A stretch of DNA of 64,000 nucleotides, from the NCBI GenBank assembly GCA_951804985.1, contig OX638132.1:19511529-19575528 (forward strand). Reading direction: 5' to 3'. This DNA comes from Dryomyza anilis (lineage: Eukaryota > Arthropoda > Insecta > Diptera > Dryomyzidae). Below are positions 1-12,615 of the stretch, one piece after another. Position 1 is the first letter of the stretch. The number at the start of each line of letters is the position of its first letter. A program made the position numbers and the translations under genes. The notes below the pieces were generated by a model, which saw nothing but the letters and a program-made list of their open reading frames with translations, made no database searches and was not told the DNA's origin.

Positions 1-12
1 GCGAAGGCACAA

Positions 13-40
13 AAACAAACAAACGAACGAACGAACGTTT
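13..40. repeat. Tetranucleotide microsatellite (AAAC/GAAC)n
   Basis: A short run of AAAC units passes into GAAC units. This is a simple sequence repeat with no coding meaning. Confidence 0.85.
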
Positions 41-121
41 CTTTGCCATTTCTGACTTGGTCACATACTGGCGGCTGCATAGTTAATTTGTATAAAGGGA
101 ACTTGTGTGACTTTTAAAAGA

Positions 122-164
122 AGCAAATTCATTCATTCATCCATCCATCCATCCAGCCATTCGT
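122..164. repeat. Compound microsatellite (CATT)n-(CATC)n
   Basis: CATT units change to CATC units and then decay. From here to about 617 the DNA is AT-rich with no recognisable gene, repeat family or RNA. The open frame at 470-697 has no recognisable content and is not called. Confidence 0.85.
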
Positions 165-619
165 CAGCAGTCTCACTCACTCGGTAGGCATAATAAACAA
201 TTGTTGTTTTTGTATATGTTCTGTATTATGAATCTTTTTGTTATTGTCGTCGTCAATGTTAGTTTGGAATAACAGCCCATAGCTATTGTTTTTTGACATA
301 TTATTTTTCTCTTTCATTATTTAAATATTTATTCGGTTTTTCTGAGTCTGCTGTAAATATTTTAGCAACGTGCTTTTCTGTCAAAAAACACACTTTGAAT
401 TTAAAAAATACATTTTATAAGTTTCATATTTTTTTATTTTAAATTTGTACCAATATTTAGTGAGAATCCATGGTAAGACAATTTAAATCAGTGATATGCT
501 TCAACATATTAATTGAAGCATATCATTTGCTATCATTTGAAAAAATATTGTATCATATAAAAATTGCAATTTGTGACACTCAACATGGTTTGTTTCTGAA
601 TGTTAATTATTATAACTTA

Positions 620-1832
620 AGGACTGCGTCGAATAAAATTGTCCGCTACAAAAATGAAAAAATCTATAAATCTAGTAATCGAATTTTTATAGAATAAAAT
701 ATTTTATTTTGCAAATTATTTTTAGATTTAAAAAAAAATATAAAAAGCCAGAAATTAATATTTTTAATAAAAAGTTTTAATTTTTCCGGAACCCCTTCCA
801 TTAATGTAGTAATGGTAGTGTCCGACACCCTCACAGCTGCTGAAGACCACTTTCTTTTAAAGTCTTGAAGGTCTTTGACCACTTTTTTTGTTGTCTTCAT
901 CTCCCTTTTTACTAAAGCCCAGTATCTCTCAATCGGCCTGAGTTCTGAACAGTTTGGTGGATTGGCTTCTCTAGGCACCAAAATCACTGCATTTTGTTGG
1001 ATCCACTCTAAGGCCGTTTTGCTGTAGTGACATGAAGCGAGGTCAGATCAAAAAAATGTGGACACTTCATGTTGGCGTAAAAATGGAAGCAATCTCTTTT
1101 GCAAGCATTCCTTCACATATATTTCGCTATTAATTGTACCCGATGTCACGAATGAGCTGCTCCTTTTTCCACAACTGCTAATTGCCTGCCAAACAAGGAA
1201 TTTCTTTGGGAATTTTGACATTTTTTTTATTTGAATTTTTCAGCGACATTTCCTCGATAGGCCCAGGTAGCTGAGAAAAGTCCCCTAAAACATAAGTTTC
1301 GTCGTCCATTATGCAGCAATCGAATTTTTTAAAAAAATCTTGGTTCAGCTTTTTAGCTCGTTGTTTTGCGGTTTTATTCTTGACGGCATTTCTATCCGAA
1401 ACTTTTTTGAACCTTGTACGTCTTCAGCCCAGCTTCTTTCTTAGTCCTGCGCACGAAAGATTCAGAGCAATCCGCCTTTGTCGCCAATTTCCTTCCGGAT
1501 GTTTCTTTAAAATATTCACAACCTTCTTGGACTTTTCACGATCATGTGGGCCTTTTTTTTACCAGCGGTTGATAACGCGAGAAATGGTCTTAGGGTTAGC
1601 CCCTACCTCCTTGGCAACTAGGTTGTTTTTGAAAAATTTTAATTATATTTTCTCGCACTTCCACTTCGTTTGCCATTTTCGCGTTAAATAAATTTTGTAT
1701 TGACTATAACTGACACAAATTATTTTCTGCCATTTAATTCAGAGCTACTATGATAAAATTTTTTTAATTTGAATCTTGCAATAGCACATTATGGGAAGAT
1801 ATGTAACGGACAATTTTATTCGACGCAGTCCT
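620..1832 (-). mobile_element. Tc1/mariner-superfamily transposon, DD37E group, full length but dead
   Basis: The element is 1,213 bp. Its terminal inverted repeats are identical over 26 bp (620-645 and 1807-1832), starting AGGACTGCGTCGAATAAAAT. TA dinucleotides at 618-619 and 1833-1834 flank it and look like the TA target duplication typical of the superfamily. One transposase pseudogene fills the interior on the minus strand. Perfect TIRs around a broken gene suggest a recently inactivated copy or one mobilised in trans. The DD37E placement comes from counting residues between the second catalytic Asp and the Glu. Confidence 0.9.
664..1676 (-). pseudogene. Broken transposase of the DD37E Tc1/mariner element
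   Basis: The minus-strand reading begins with a short N-terminal MANEVEV-like peptide (ATG at 1676-1674), followed by a helix-turn-helix region that needs frame changes. The first catalytic Asp is visible in the peptide IMDDETYV near 1310. The second lies in a DLASCHYSK-like peptide near 1040, with a frame break beside it. The third residue is the Glu of PIERYW near 925. Exactly 37 residues separate the second Asp from the Glu. An open C-terminal stretch (987-664) contains NPPNCSELRPIERYWALVK. Several frameshifts and stops between about 1000 and 1650 make it non-functional. The enzyme would catalyse cut-and-paste transposition in the nucleus. Confidence 0.85.
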
Positions 1833-1881
1833 TATTATTATATGCTATGGACAACATCATCTATTATGTGTGATTTACGCA

Positions 1882-2789
1882 CACGTAGGGAAATAACTTC
1901 TAAAATCCAGAAGGAATCAAGAAGTATACGGAGTGATAAACAGCTAAACGAAAAAATTCATAATTTTAAGAAACAGATATATTTACTTAGTTGTCAAAAA
2001 ATAACCTACGTGAAATTATTCTTAATATGCAGAAATTAATTTCTTAGGTTTCAAAAAGTAACTAAGTGGAATTATTATTGATAAGCAGACACAATTTCTT
2101 CAGACCTCGCAAAACAAAGCATACGAGCGAATTTCAAAGACAAAGAAAGTATATTTATTTTTTATCAGGGTCACACTCTGACTTTATTTAGTGTTTAATT
2201 TATGCCTACTGTTGAAAGTGCAGTTGTTGTTCTAGATGATCTCTTCATCTTTACGCGAATTTTCAATAATGCGTTATGCATTACATAAATTTCCTAACAG
2301 ATGATATATCCATTTTTTAGTTTATTGCTTTTGGAAGAGGTAATTTTAATTCAATTTTGAAATTGTCAATTTGGGTACCAAAATGCGAACTTTTAGGTGC
2401 CGGCGGTTTCATTTCTCATATTCGGATTTCGCTGAAAATTCTTAATATCGATTTTTCTCATCTAATACAGCATTTTTAGGGATTCACCTTTTATCGATTT
2501 TGAAATTATGAAAATCCACACTCAGTCTAATGAATACTTATTTTTTTCGCGAAGAATACAGCAAAAATTGTGCGTGTTTTTCTTGTTTTTAATAATCAAT
2601 AAATTAACTTCTTAAAATCCAGTAGAAGAACGCTTGCTTACTTTTTTGATAACTAAACAATTGGCTTTCTTAATATTCAGAAAAACAATTCTAGAATTTT
2701 AGTAGTATTTTATAGATATTAGTCAAATTCTACTATTTTTCTTTCGAGTCGAATTTTTCTCGAGTTTTAAAATTTTATATCCATCCGTG
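1882..2789 (-). mobile_element. MITE-like element with CACG(G/T)AGGG ends, long copy
   Basis: Ends are CACGTAGGG (1882-1890) and CCATCCGTG (2781-2789). The outer parts, 1882-2110 and 2560-2789, align base by base in inverted orientation with the shorter copy at 33056-33625. That alignment shows one family and defines its ends. The central 2110-2560 is absent from the short copy, so it is either an insertion here or an internal deletion there. No open frame of note. Superfamily not identified. Confidence 0.7.
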
Positions 2790-2830
2790 CAGATTTTGCG
2801 ATAATGTTGATAATGCTTTTTTACAAATTA

Positions 2831-4160
2831 TGGAAGGAAAGATGTAGTAGTATCGGTGTAAGTTTGTCTTGAACTTTGCTAATCAAAAATGTCGAGATAA
2901 ACAGAAGAACGAATGTTCTCTGTAATTCGTGGTTGAGAACTAAGAACCAAGCCACTCCAAAACGAAGGAGTGGGCTTGGTTCGATACCCGAGTAGAACTA
3001 GGGGTGTTCGCTAATGGAATTAGTCCGTGTATTTTACTCGAACACTTACCATTGCAATAACTATAAAAAAAGGATTACAAATCCTACGGTAATTCTCTGC
3101 TCAAAAGAACCAATAGATGATGAAATATGTTAGGGTATGAACATATTGAATTCGGTCGAAGAACTGACCAAATGTTTAATCTTATACCGAATTTAGTGTA
3201 GAAGGTGCGTAAGTCAAAAGGAGTTTACTATTCGAGACTTCGATTCTTTCGGGACTTAAAATATTTGATCGCTCCAACGGAGGTCACATTGAATTGATAA
3301 GCCCAGAAGAGCAGCTGACTGCGCAATATCCACAGCGACCATATTGTTGGGATAGAGGGGTGTATCCAGTTTTGTGAGAGATAACGGACAATATTGGGTC
3401 TTCAATTCTATTTGCAAGACCCAACTCGGGAATTGTTTTAAGGTCATTATTCAGTGTGTTTGGGCGCTTGTTGAACGAATATGAATGACAATTGTTACTG
3501 TCATCTACAAAGGAATGGATTGGGTTCAGAGTCAATAACAGAAATCCCATTGGATAAATACTAGAATTTGGGACGTGGATAGAACGAAATACTGCGGAAT
3601 TTCGGAATTGATGGAAAACTGTTTGAAAGAACACATTTCATCGTTACTCGTATTGAAAGACCCTGGAGAAACTCGACACCCATTGAGTAAAGGAATTACC
3701 GACAACACATTCACTTAAATTTGAAACGAGGACTTCATGCCACACTCGCTCAAAAGCCTTGGAAATATCCAAGTCAAAAACCTTACTCTCACCAAAAAGC
3801 TAAATCAAATTATTTCACTTTTAGGAGTGGATTGCCATGATGTCACCGTGGGATTTGGTTCTATCGAATTCATATTGCCCGTCACTAAGTAATTCGTTGT
3901 GCTCCAGATAATTCACAAGGTGGCATTTTATTAAGCTGTCCATTATCTTCCAAGAATAAAACTCCTGTCCGATAAGAGATGTTAAAAAGGTTACGTAATG
4001 GACAAGCCTGCGTTGACGAGAACTTCTTCGATACATGGACCGATATGTAATCGGGCTCGTAGGCTTTGTATATGTTAAGGCCTCTATGGAACTCTATAAT
4101 TAATACATACTGTCTGGTGATTGGTGGTCCAGTTTTCGTAGATGAATCCAATTAGCTCTG
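2831..4160 (-). pseudogene. Degenerate non-LTR retrotransposon reverse transcriptase (CR1/Jockey-like), 3' half
   Basis: Conceptual minus-strand translation, jumping frames, gives consecutive landmarks of LINE ORF2. Near 4000-3830 there is LTSLIGQEFYSWKIMDSLI, then NYLEHNELLSDGQYEF and a GDIMA peptide. Near 3770 a DISKAF-like peptide follows. Near 3510 the catalytic box reads SFVDDS where F/YADD is expected. Near 3430-3260 there are GLANRIED and CDLRWSDQIF. Near 3045 there is NGKCSSKIHGLIP, and near 2860-2840 a closing FKTNLHRYYY-like peptide before a stop. The order and spacing match the RT and thumb/C-terminal region of CR1/L2/Jockey-type elements. The endonuclease part and the 5' end are missing. 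At least five frame changes and several stops show it is long dead. Confidence 0.8.
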
Positions 4161-4375
4161 AATGAGTCGTTTTAATGCTACAACTCATTTAACCCTGTTA
4201 GCGAAATGTAGAAAGATAACCAATTTTCTCATACATATTTGCGGAATATCGCATAGATCGTCAAAGGAAGTATTTGGCACTCTGGTGTACTTCGTTAAAA
4301 ATATTTAGATTCAGATGAATTACTGACAAATAGTTTGTATTTGTACATAATTTCTACGGAATTTACAACTACCCT

Positions 4376-4712
4376 ATAAACCATTTGACGATAATTTTTA
4401 AATTCGATATAATAATGATAAATTTTAGATATGAAAGTATCAAAGTATTTGAAAATTAAATTGCGTGTTCTTTAATATTTTTGTCAAAAATAAAATTTTC
4501 TGAACAAATAAAATTTATTTATCGAAAATAAATCTAATTATGATATCATCTCGATACCTATAATGACAAAAACAACGATATCGTTTTAGACAGGTTCGTT
4601 TTTATCGAAAACCCTATCGTTTTCGTATTATTGTAGATTATCGAAAACGACAATTTGAGCCTATAAAAGATATCGTTTCGGTATCGTTAAATTATCATTT
4701 GGTTTGCTGGGT
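4376..4712 (+). repeat. Dispersed repeat ending in TTTGGTTTGCTGGG-like sequence, copy 1
   Basis: About 335 bp align well with 50109-50435. Shared blocks include CATTTGACGATAATTTTT, ACAAAAACAACGATATC and the end near TTTGGTTTGCTGGG. It is rich in ATCG/CGAT runs. No coding potential. The sharp common 3' end suggests a transposon terminus. Confidence 0.75.
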
Positions 4713-5820
4713 AGATACGTCGTTTCTGAAAACATTTTTAATGTATACACTAAAAGTAGACATTATTTTTAAAATTTAATCAATTTTCACGATTTCAATA
4801 AATATGCACATACGTAATAAGTTCTATATCGATATTTTAATAACAGCCACGTCATTGAAGACTAAAACAGACCCTACTCACTAACAAAAACTTGAGAAAA
4901 TAATTAACTTCAAGTAGTTTGGGTGCGTGTGTTAAAGAACTCAAGTATTTTTCAAACAGAAACGCAGGGTCCAATTGTCAACAATAACAACTACAAAACA
5001 AATATCAAAATATTAAAAACAAAAACATAGAAGTTTCATTTGACACCCTCTGCGATAAAATCAACAAAGTGCGAAAACTTGTAAAACCATTCAATGCTAC
5101 CGATAGAACGAACTGCTGCATATTGAACTCAAACCCCAGAAGACTCTGCAGTTTCACACAAACGACGCCCCTAATGGGCCAAGGCGAAACATAAGAATAA
5201 CATTTTGAAAACATTTCAAAAAACGAAAAGCAGGAATGGTGAAGAGGGACGCGGTTCGGATGAGTAGGGCAGAACCAGGGACTAACTTTAGCAATTGGCG
5301 TGGGCAACAACGACAACAACAACAATAACTGTAAACGACCTCATGCCAAGTGATTGAACTTCAGCAGCGCCAGCACTCATCAATGCAACAAAAAACAAGA
5401 ATATAAATGAACAACAACAAAAAAAAACACAATCAATAGAAGACAAAATAAAAAAAGCTTTTTGAAATCTATAACAACACCAATCGATAACAAAAAAAAA
5501 AAAAAACAACAGCACGGTAAAGCGCATTGCACCCCACCAGTAATTGTGGGAGGCCATTGTCTTATTCCCAATAGCATATAAATACAACAACAACAATAAT
5601 AAACTTATAATAACAATAAGAAGAAAAATTAAAAATTAAAACAACAACAACAATAATGTATTTACAGGTAAACAGTACCCAGTAGATACCGCTTGTTCCG
5701 AAATACGTTCCAGTTCGTTTATATTTCGTATTCCATTTCATTACCATTTGGTTTGCAATTCTTGTGTACCGTACATGATGATAACTTTTTAATGAACTTT
5801 CTGTTCTGACAATAGTACGC
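4713..5820. other. Unique-looking non-coding DNA with CAA-rich tracts
   Basis: The stretch is more complex than its flanks, especially 5040-5300. From 5300 to 5660 it carries several (CAA)n tracts. Open frames on the minus strand are long because CAA/TTG triplets lack stops. None has a recognisable domain, so no gene is called. Confidence 0.6.
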
Positions 5821-5824
5821 ACTA

Positions 5825-7294
5825 CACGGATAGAAAAGATTTGTTTGAATATGTTTGAATGTAATTAAAAAGTAATATGAAATTACCATACATGTATTAG
5901 GAATGAAGTGTAATTAAATTATAATCGAAATTGAAATTATTTTTGTTCACGTGTAAACATTATTATATTGTCCAGCAGAATCTGTCAAATTTACCATAAA
6001 TATGTTACAATACCAACATAAAATTTTAATTGCATTTGAATAAACCGTTTCTTGGCAATTTACTTGGTTAAAACAATCTTTCGAAACACAGAAAATGCTA
6101 ATCAAATCTAAATACAACGTATGTTCGCAACGCTTGTCTTAATTCGATAATTTATCGACTGACGAAGTTGGCAACATTGTGCAGCATTTTCTACCTACGC
6201 CATCTTTTGCCATAGTTTGAACATATTGATGTTTAAAAACAAACCAAACAGAAATTGGATTTAAATAAGTGTATTCTTGCAACATTCTTCATGGTTTCGA
6301 AGTTGGCACTGGTTGAGCAGAATTTTAAACCTACGTCTCTTCTGTCGTCGTTTGTAGTATGTATAGGGTCATTTTAAACATACTGATGTTTGAAAACAAA
6401 CAAAAAATGAATTCTTGTACATAAAGTTGACACTCGTTGATCGTCATTTTCTGCGTACGTGTCTTTTGTTGTTCGTTGAGAAAACGTCTGTAATAATTTT
6501 GTTATTTGTAAATTAAATAAATGTATAAATGTGTTACAAAAAGTACAAATAGTAACAGAGTATAATATAGTGCAGTATATAATTTCTGAAACTAATGTGA
6601 AAAAACCACAAATAAAAATCTGTGTTTTGATTTTCAAACAGAATTTGGCATGTTTTTTTACAAAAGCCTCCGTGAATTCCTTTCCTGCGCTATGTGCTGT
6701 ACTGAGAACGTCTGGTTTAGCGTATGCTGGTGCAATTGTGCATTCATTGATGCTGTCACTTGTACTTGCAGTTTTAAACGAATTATTTGTTTATGCATTT
6801 AAAAATTTATATAAGAATTCAATTATTATAAATTCCCACTGTGCATGTTTAAAGATTTTTAATAAAAATTAATAAAAAAACAATATATTATTTTTATTTT
6901 ATTTTCAGGATTTCTTTCAAAAAATATTTAATATGTTTCATACATACTACTTTTTGTACTGAAACAACTGATATGTTTCACTGGAAACATATTTATATTC
7001 AGGTCATTCAAAATCATGTTTCAAATTGAACATATTTATGTTTCGGTTCAAATATTTATTTTATTTGAATGTAGTAATTATACTGTTTCCATTAGAACAT
7101 AATATATTTTAAAGGGCAACATTAAAATGTTTCCGGGATATTATAATGTAAGTCACAGCTCATTACAACAATGTTCAAGAACTCAATACAACCCTGTTTA
7201 CAAATGATTTATTAGTCAATTATATACATAAAATTCCAAACATACATGTTAATGCCTGCAAAATTATATTTGGGAGAGCCATTTTTGTAGAATT
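5825..7294 (+). repeat. Left arm of a 9.1-kb inverted repeat element
   Basis: The arm starts near GGATAGAAAAGATTTG and ends near GGAGAGCCATTTTTGTAG. Its reverse complement aligns with 12616-14955 over essentially the whole length, apart from small indels, about 100 bp near 6700-6790 missing from the right arm, and a MITE present only in the right arm. An open frame at 6531-6872 inside this arm is broken in the other arm, so it is not called. The inner edge (AATGCCTGCAAAATTA...) is also seen at 50696-50740, so the arms belong to a dispersed family. Confidence 0.8.
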
Positions 7295-8971
7295 CTCTAA
7301 TTTTTACAGATGTTGAGTCCTATTTATTGCACAAAAGTTCAAATTAAGTAGTACTTGTAGAAAGAAACAAATCAAGTAAATTAATTAATTTTCGTTCCAT
7401 ATATTAAAGTTTTAAGTGCATACCCCATGTATACCACTTCCATATGGGCATACCCCATATGGGTTTACTCCATTCTACATATTTATATTGAGGTCGTTCC
7501 AAAATGTGTTTGCTTTTGAGTAAGTTACTATTCTGGTTCATATTTTCTTTATTTGGACGTAATAAAAATTCGGTTTTAACAAGATTATTCCGTGTAATCG
7601 TAATCGTTATTCAGATCCCAAAAGCAATATGTTCAACTCCTATTACAATACTGTGCAAAAATAAATGTTCAAACATTTGCAACGAATACAAGTAATGACA
7701 ATACGTATACGAATGTAATTTGTAATATTTGACCAGCAAATATCTGTACACCGTTCGCAATGCCACACAGATCGTGTCAAAACGACTTATCTGCTGGTTG
7801 AGGATCAAATTGCCTTTCGATCTGTGTTACATGATGAAAAGAATGACAACTATGATAGAGATAAATACTGCTTCAATACCAAAATATTTGTACCTGAGAT
7901 GCTGAAGTTGTGATGAGGATTTGACGAATGGGTCTATAAATGAAATAAATCATAAAACGAGAAAGTAAAGAAAAACAAATATCCATATATGTATTTTCTA
8001 TGCGTATTATATAGGTATTCATCGGATCACGAATGGAGTCTTAATATTTTTTTAATACCATTGCTCTTTTTATAATCAATCTATGATTAATTCTAAAGTA
8101 CGACATTCAACCGGATGGCAATATAATCGGAAAATGGAACCACTCTGATATTTCTTGACATTCACAGAATTAAAATGAATAAGTGAGTATAGTGCACTCA
8201 AGTGAACCGAAGTAAAGAGAGTGAATTAGACTTTGTTGAAGTGCTTCGCCTTCAAATGATTGCCTCATAGGTACGAAGTACTCTTATTTACAAATATGGC
8301 GACGGTAATGCAATAACAAAATACAACTGAAAATGATTAACAAGAAAAATATCAATATAACAAAAACAAAACATATAACAATCAAGACAAATATAAATAT
8401 TTTCTATGGAAGTTTTATTTATAAGTACCACCCGAAATGAATAAAATATATCTTTAACCAAAGCATGGCAAAATTCCCCTTATAAACAAACACATCTACA
8501 ACAGAATCAAATGATGATTAATGAAGATCAATCGTTGATTATTTTATATTTTGTGTAAAATATATAATTCACTTGGATTAAGTAGTGATAAGTTTTAAAT
8601 ATATAAATGTGTAGTTAAATGTGTTAATGAGTTGATAATAATTTTTTCGTTCTAAATGGCACAAGATCATTATTTATTGGTTGATCATTATTTCAAAAAA
8701 TACCTATGTTTCTTGGTGCATACCTACCTGCACACTGTTATCATATTTTCCGAGAAGTAACATTTAAACTCTTATTTTAAATTTGTTTGGTGAATTCGGT
8801 TACATGTTTTATACAATAATGTCGAAAAATACTGGATTTTGATGTGAGTAGTACAAGTTTACAATACGCATATTATTCTCATAATACCAGAACTATATGT
8901 ATTATTACTATAAAACAGATATTATTTTCATAATTAAATTATGTTTTAATGTTTTTCATTCTAAATATTAT

Positions 8972-9330
8972 ATACTTACAAACAAAAATGTTTTTCTCCG
9001 TTTATGCATTCATAATTCTGATAACCAAACATAATTTTGGAGTCATAACATAACTGTTCGAATCTTTATGTAAAACATAATTTTAATACATAAATCTTTT
9101 GTAAGCGGGGTTGTAATGAGACTTGTAATGAGCTCCTATTTACATTATCTATAATAGAAGCATACTTATTGTTACGTCCAAACAAAGAATATTTGAACTC
9201 AAACATTAATATATTCAATAGACAACATGTTTTATAACGATCTAGAAACTAGTTTCCAAAGAAATACTATATTTTTGTTTTATTTCAAAAATCGGTATGT
9301 TTTTATATAAACATATTTATATTTAAATAA
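8972..9330 (+). repeat. Diverged internal copy of the right-arm sequence
   Basis: CCAAACATAATTTTG, GGGGTTGTAATGAGACTTG and ACGTCCAAACAAAGAATATT occur in the same order and spacing as in 12630-12990, in direct orientation. A matching partial piece in left-arm orientation lies at about 7440-7690. The element therefore holds at least two nested copies of its arm module. Confidence 0.65.
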
Positions 9331-9589
9331 GATGAACTTATAATATGCACACATTTTTGGAATTAGTTTTCGATGGCGCATAATTATGACCAATTTAAAG
9401 ATAACTTTAAAATAAAAATAGACTTTATTTACAAATTTTGTAATGCATAAATGTGATGATTTTTAAATTTAAAGTGGATTGTTAATTATCTATAATTATG
9501 CGATGATTTTTTTGATTCTCTGAAAAAAAAGATTGTTATAAATACTAGTAAAAGTGTATAACAAATCCATATTTCTTATGATTTCTGAT

Positions 9590-9795
9590 GTGTTTTAAGT
9601 CACATGAGAGTTAAGTCACATGAGCAGGACTTAAAGTCAGTTGGGACCGGCTATTGAATACCCTACACTAACTATTATTGTGGGTATTTTAAGTTTTTAA
9701 AGTTCTTAATTATGCTGAACTCCCTCAGATTATTATACGCATATCTGAAATTTACATAACGGATTAATATTTCGAATATGATTTTCTTAATAAAA
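9590..9795 (+). repeat. Partial mini-me/DINE-like repeat
   Basis: GTCACATGAG, GGGACCGGCTATTGAATACCC, TACACTAAC and CTGAACTCCCTCAGA match the 5' portion of the longer copy at 43021-43798. The microsatellite portion is missing. Confidence 0.6.
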
Positions 9796-9804
9796 TATTT
9801 AAAT

Positions 9805-10972
9805 ATTCAATTGTTAGTTATATGAAACCTCAATTTCATCATATTAATGAACAAGTGTACATCATATTGAAGAATTTTTTTCATCAAACCAAATTTATTT
9901 AAATATCACCAATTTTCTAAGAATTCTAAATACATAAATGTATAAATGGAGACAAATTATTGTTTGAAATTTGGTGCTAAAAAAAATATTGAAAATGAAA
10001 TACATTAAAAAAATACGACAAGATCACAGAAAAATTATCAATGTGATGAATTTATTAATACATATAAGAATTTTTTCGCCAACTACCAGATTCATCATAT
10101 TGATTGAGGATGAATAAGTTCCTTAAATGACGAACATCACAGTGAAGAACGATATAAGTATTCAATTCAATTATTTTGAATCGGCATATTGATGAATATA
10201 ATCATAATATCTATGAATAATTTAATTTTTTTTTCTAAATTGCTCGTAATATTTATGAATATAAATTCAATATGATGAATATTGTGGAACTAATACTTTT
10301 TTTTCAAAATTACTTAATTAATGACCTTTTTTAAGTTTAAATAAAAAGTTTTTAAAAAATAATAAAAAAATGTACTTAAAAATTTGTTTGTTGGAAAAAA
10401 AATTATCCGATAAAAATTTTTATTTTTCTAAAAAAAAAAAAATATCCTGTAAAAATTTGTATTTTTCGAAAAAAAAAAAAAAAATTCGATTAAAATTTTT
10501 GTTTTTGAAAAAAAAGTTATGAAAGAAAAAACATTTTTTTTTGACAAGAAAAGTTTTTAAAAAAAAAGTCTAAATAATTTTTTGTTTGAAAAAAAATTAT
10601 TCCATAAAAATTTTTATTTTTTTAAAAAAAAAAAATTATCAGATAAAAATTAAAATTTTTTGAAAAAAAAAATTCGGAACGACATTCTTCAATATCATAC
10701 ATGTTTTATTATATGTATTTGTTCATTAATATGATAAAACGTATTCTTTACATAAAGTTCATCATATTGAAGAACACTTTTTCGACAGTTACCAAGCGTT
10801 CATCATATTTATGTTCGCATGCATAACATTGATGTCGTTAGTGATTAATATTATGATTGGATCTTCAATACAATGCATCATGTTGTGAAGAACGGAATTC
10901 ATCAATGTGATGCACATTTTTTTTTTCTATGATGAATTCTGACTGTTGGTGAATATTTTTTCTGTTTTGTGT
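9805..10972 (+). mobile_element. Old MITE (59099-type), 5'-truncated and split by a second MITE
   Basis: 9805-10020 aligns with the second half of the complete MITE at 59099-59560 (TTTCATCATATTAATGAA, then AATGGAGACAAAT). The alignment resumes after the insertion at 10930-10972 with ATGATGAATTCTGACTGTTGGTGAATATT and a TGTGTA-like end. The left TIR is missing. Confidence 0.7.
10025..10929 (+). mobile_element. MITE with CACAGAAAA ends, inserted in an older MITE
   Basis: It starts CACAGAAAAATTATCAATG and ends near TGATGCACATTTTTTTTTT. The 3' part (10680-10929) aligns closely with 14635-14885 in the other copy, including CATATTGAAGAACACTTTTT and CAGTTACCAAGCGTTC. The middle (10310-10680) is a run of alternating poly-A and poly-T blocks able to fold back. 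No coding capacity. Confidence 0.75.
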
Positions 10973-12615
10973 ATGGCAAACGTATTGTGGAAACAAGTGT
11001 TCGCGCATTTGGTTGGTCCATGTGACATGTCAAAGGCGAATAGTGTAAGCATGAGCGAATATATCTTCTAACACAAGTGTTAAACGTGGTTAGTAGATGC
11101 ACAAATACACGTGCATTGTCCTTACGTTTTAATAGTATATTTTTTGTAACATTTTTTGGTTACCAGATATAAGATTGTTCATACACATGCTTCACCTCGT
11201 GTTTTTTTTTATGTAAACACACATGTTTCAGTGTTTAGTTTGACTTGAATTTTGTTTTATTTTATTTTCAACTATATAATGATAGCTTTTGGAAAAGACA
11301 TGATTACGACCAGATCATGTTTATGATATAACTAGTCTGATTAGGACAATATAAAATTACTATGACCAGTTCCCAATCATGAACCTATTACAATATCTAC
11401 TAGGGAGATTTCAAATAAATTAATAGATATGTTAATTTTTAACATTTTTACACATTCCTGATTTTATGGATTTTCTATAATGCTGATGTATACAGGGTGG
11501 TCTGTTCTAGAGTTTGGTTCTAGAGTTAGGTGTTTCTGGAACACCCAATGAAATACATGGTGTTTTTCAAAATTAAATTTATGAAAGTTGATAGAAACGT
11601 ATATTGAATTATAACTTCTACAATTTAAAGAGCATGGAAAAATATTACAATTATTTTACAGATAATTGATTATAGTTATTAGGAAAATTGTAATATTGAC
11701 AATTTATTTGGAGCACAAGAAATTGTTCTCATCAAATTAAAAAAATTTAAGCAATTTTTGCAATGGGAGTTAAGATTTCAGTAAAAGGAAGTAGAAAATT
11801 ATGAGAAAGGAGTAGAAAATGCTACTACCGGAGTAGAGGAGTAGATTTTAAAAATACAAATGAAATGGAGTAGATCTACTCCGATCGCAGTAGAACACTG
11901 AAGATGACACACAGAATATATATTTGTTGCGCCAAAGAACTCTTTGCCCAATCAACTTATATCGGTTCTGTCAACCGCTAAATCGGTGCTTAAACTCAAA
12001 ACTAATATAATTGTAGTTTGGACTACAATCAATTTCGTACAGTTTTAGAAAATTTCTGAATTTAAAAGTGCCATCCGAACCAATTATTTATCAATCCATT
12101 CATAAATTTGTAGAAAATTCGTTTTACTCGCATAAAATTGGTTGTTACAACGAACTATTTTTGCTGTTCTTCGATGCTCATGCCAAAAGATGATTTTTCT
12201 CTGTGAATGGGACTTATGAAAAGAGATATTGGCATATTCTCTTCTCAAGTGGTGAGTATACAAGATATTATTGTGAATGATTATGAAAATGAAGCATGAT
12301 GTAACAAAAAATTCTCTCTCTGGAAACTAGTTCTTTCTAGAATTTATGATTGCTACAATTTTAAAATCAAGCACATGCTAATTGTATGAGATCCATATTA
12401 ATGATGTAATTATCAGTCGACATGATGTGCTAAAATTATCATATTCCTTTGGCCTTTTTGTAGTATGCAGAATCATTAAATTTCCTAATCATAAAAGTAA
12501 ATTTTTAAAAGTCATTGAAATATGGCACAATCACTTTTCATAATAAGGAATCATTATGGTAATCAACTATGATGTTTTTTATGAACTTTTTTATTTGTAC
12601 TTGCATTTTATGCAC

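Larger units (their letters stand above)
7295..12615. other. Interior of the 9.1-kb inverted repeat, non-coding
   Basis: About 5.3 kb between the arms. No open frame resembles a transposase, polymerase or integrase. Recognisable parts are diverged extra pieces of the arm sequence (7440-7690 and 8972-9330), a mini-me-like fragment (9590-9795) and a nested MITE pair (9805-10972). The rest, including 7900-8970 and 11000-12600, is AT-rich with nothing I recognise. Confidence 0.6.

Noticed and set aside
1311..1691. 126-aa plus-strand frame
   Set aside because: It lies antisense to the DD37E transposase remnant and is a shadow of it.
5005..5822. Several minus-strand frames rich in Phe, Val and Cys
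   Set aside because: Produced by CAA/TTG triplet tracts. No start context, domain or splice pattern.
6531..6872. 113-aa frame with hydrophobic stretch in the left arm
   Set aside because: The paired right arm has a deletion and breaks in the same place, no family is recognisable, and the arm is repeat DNA.
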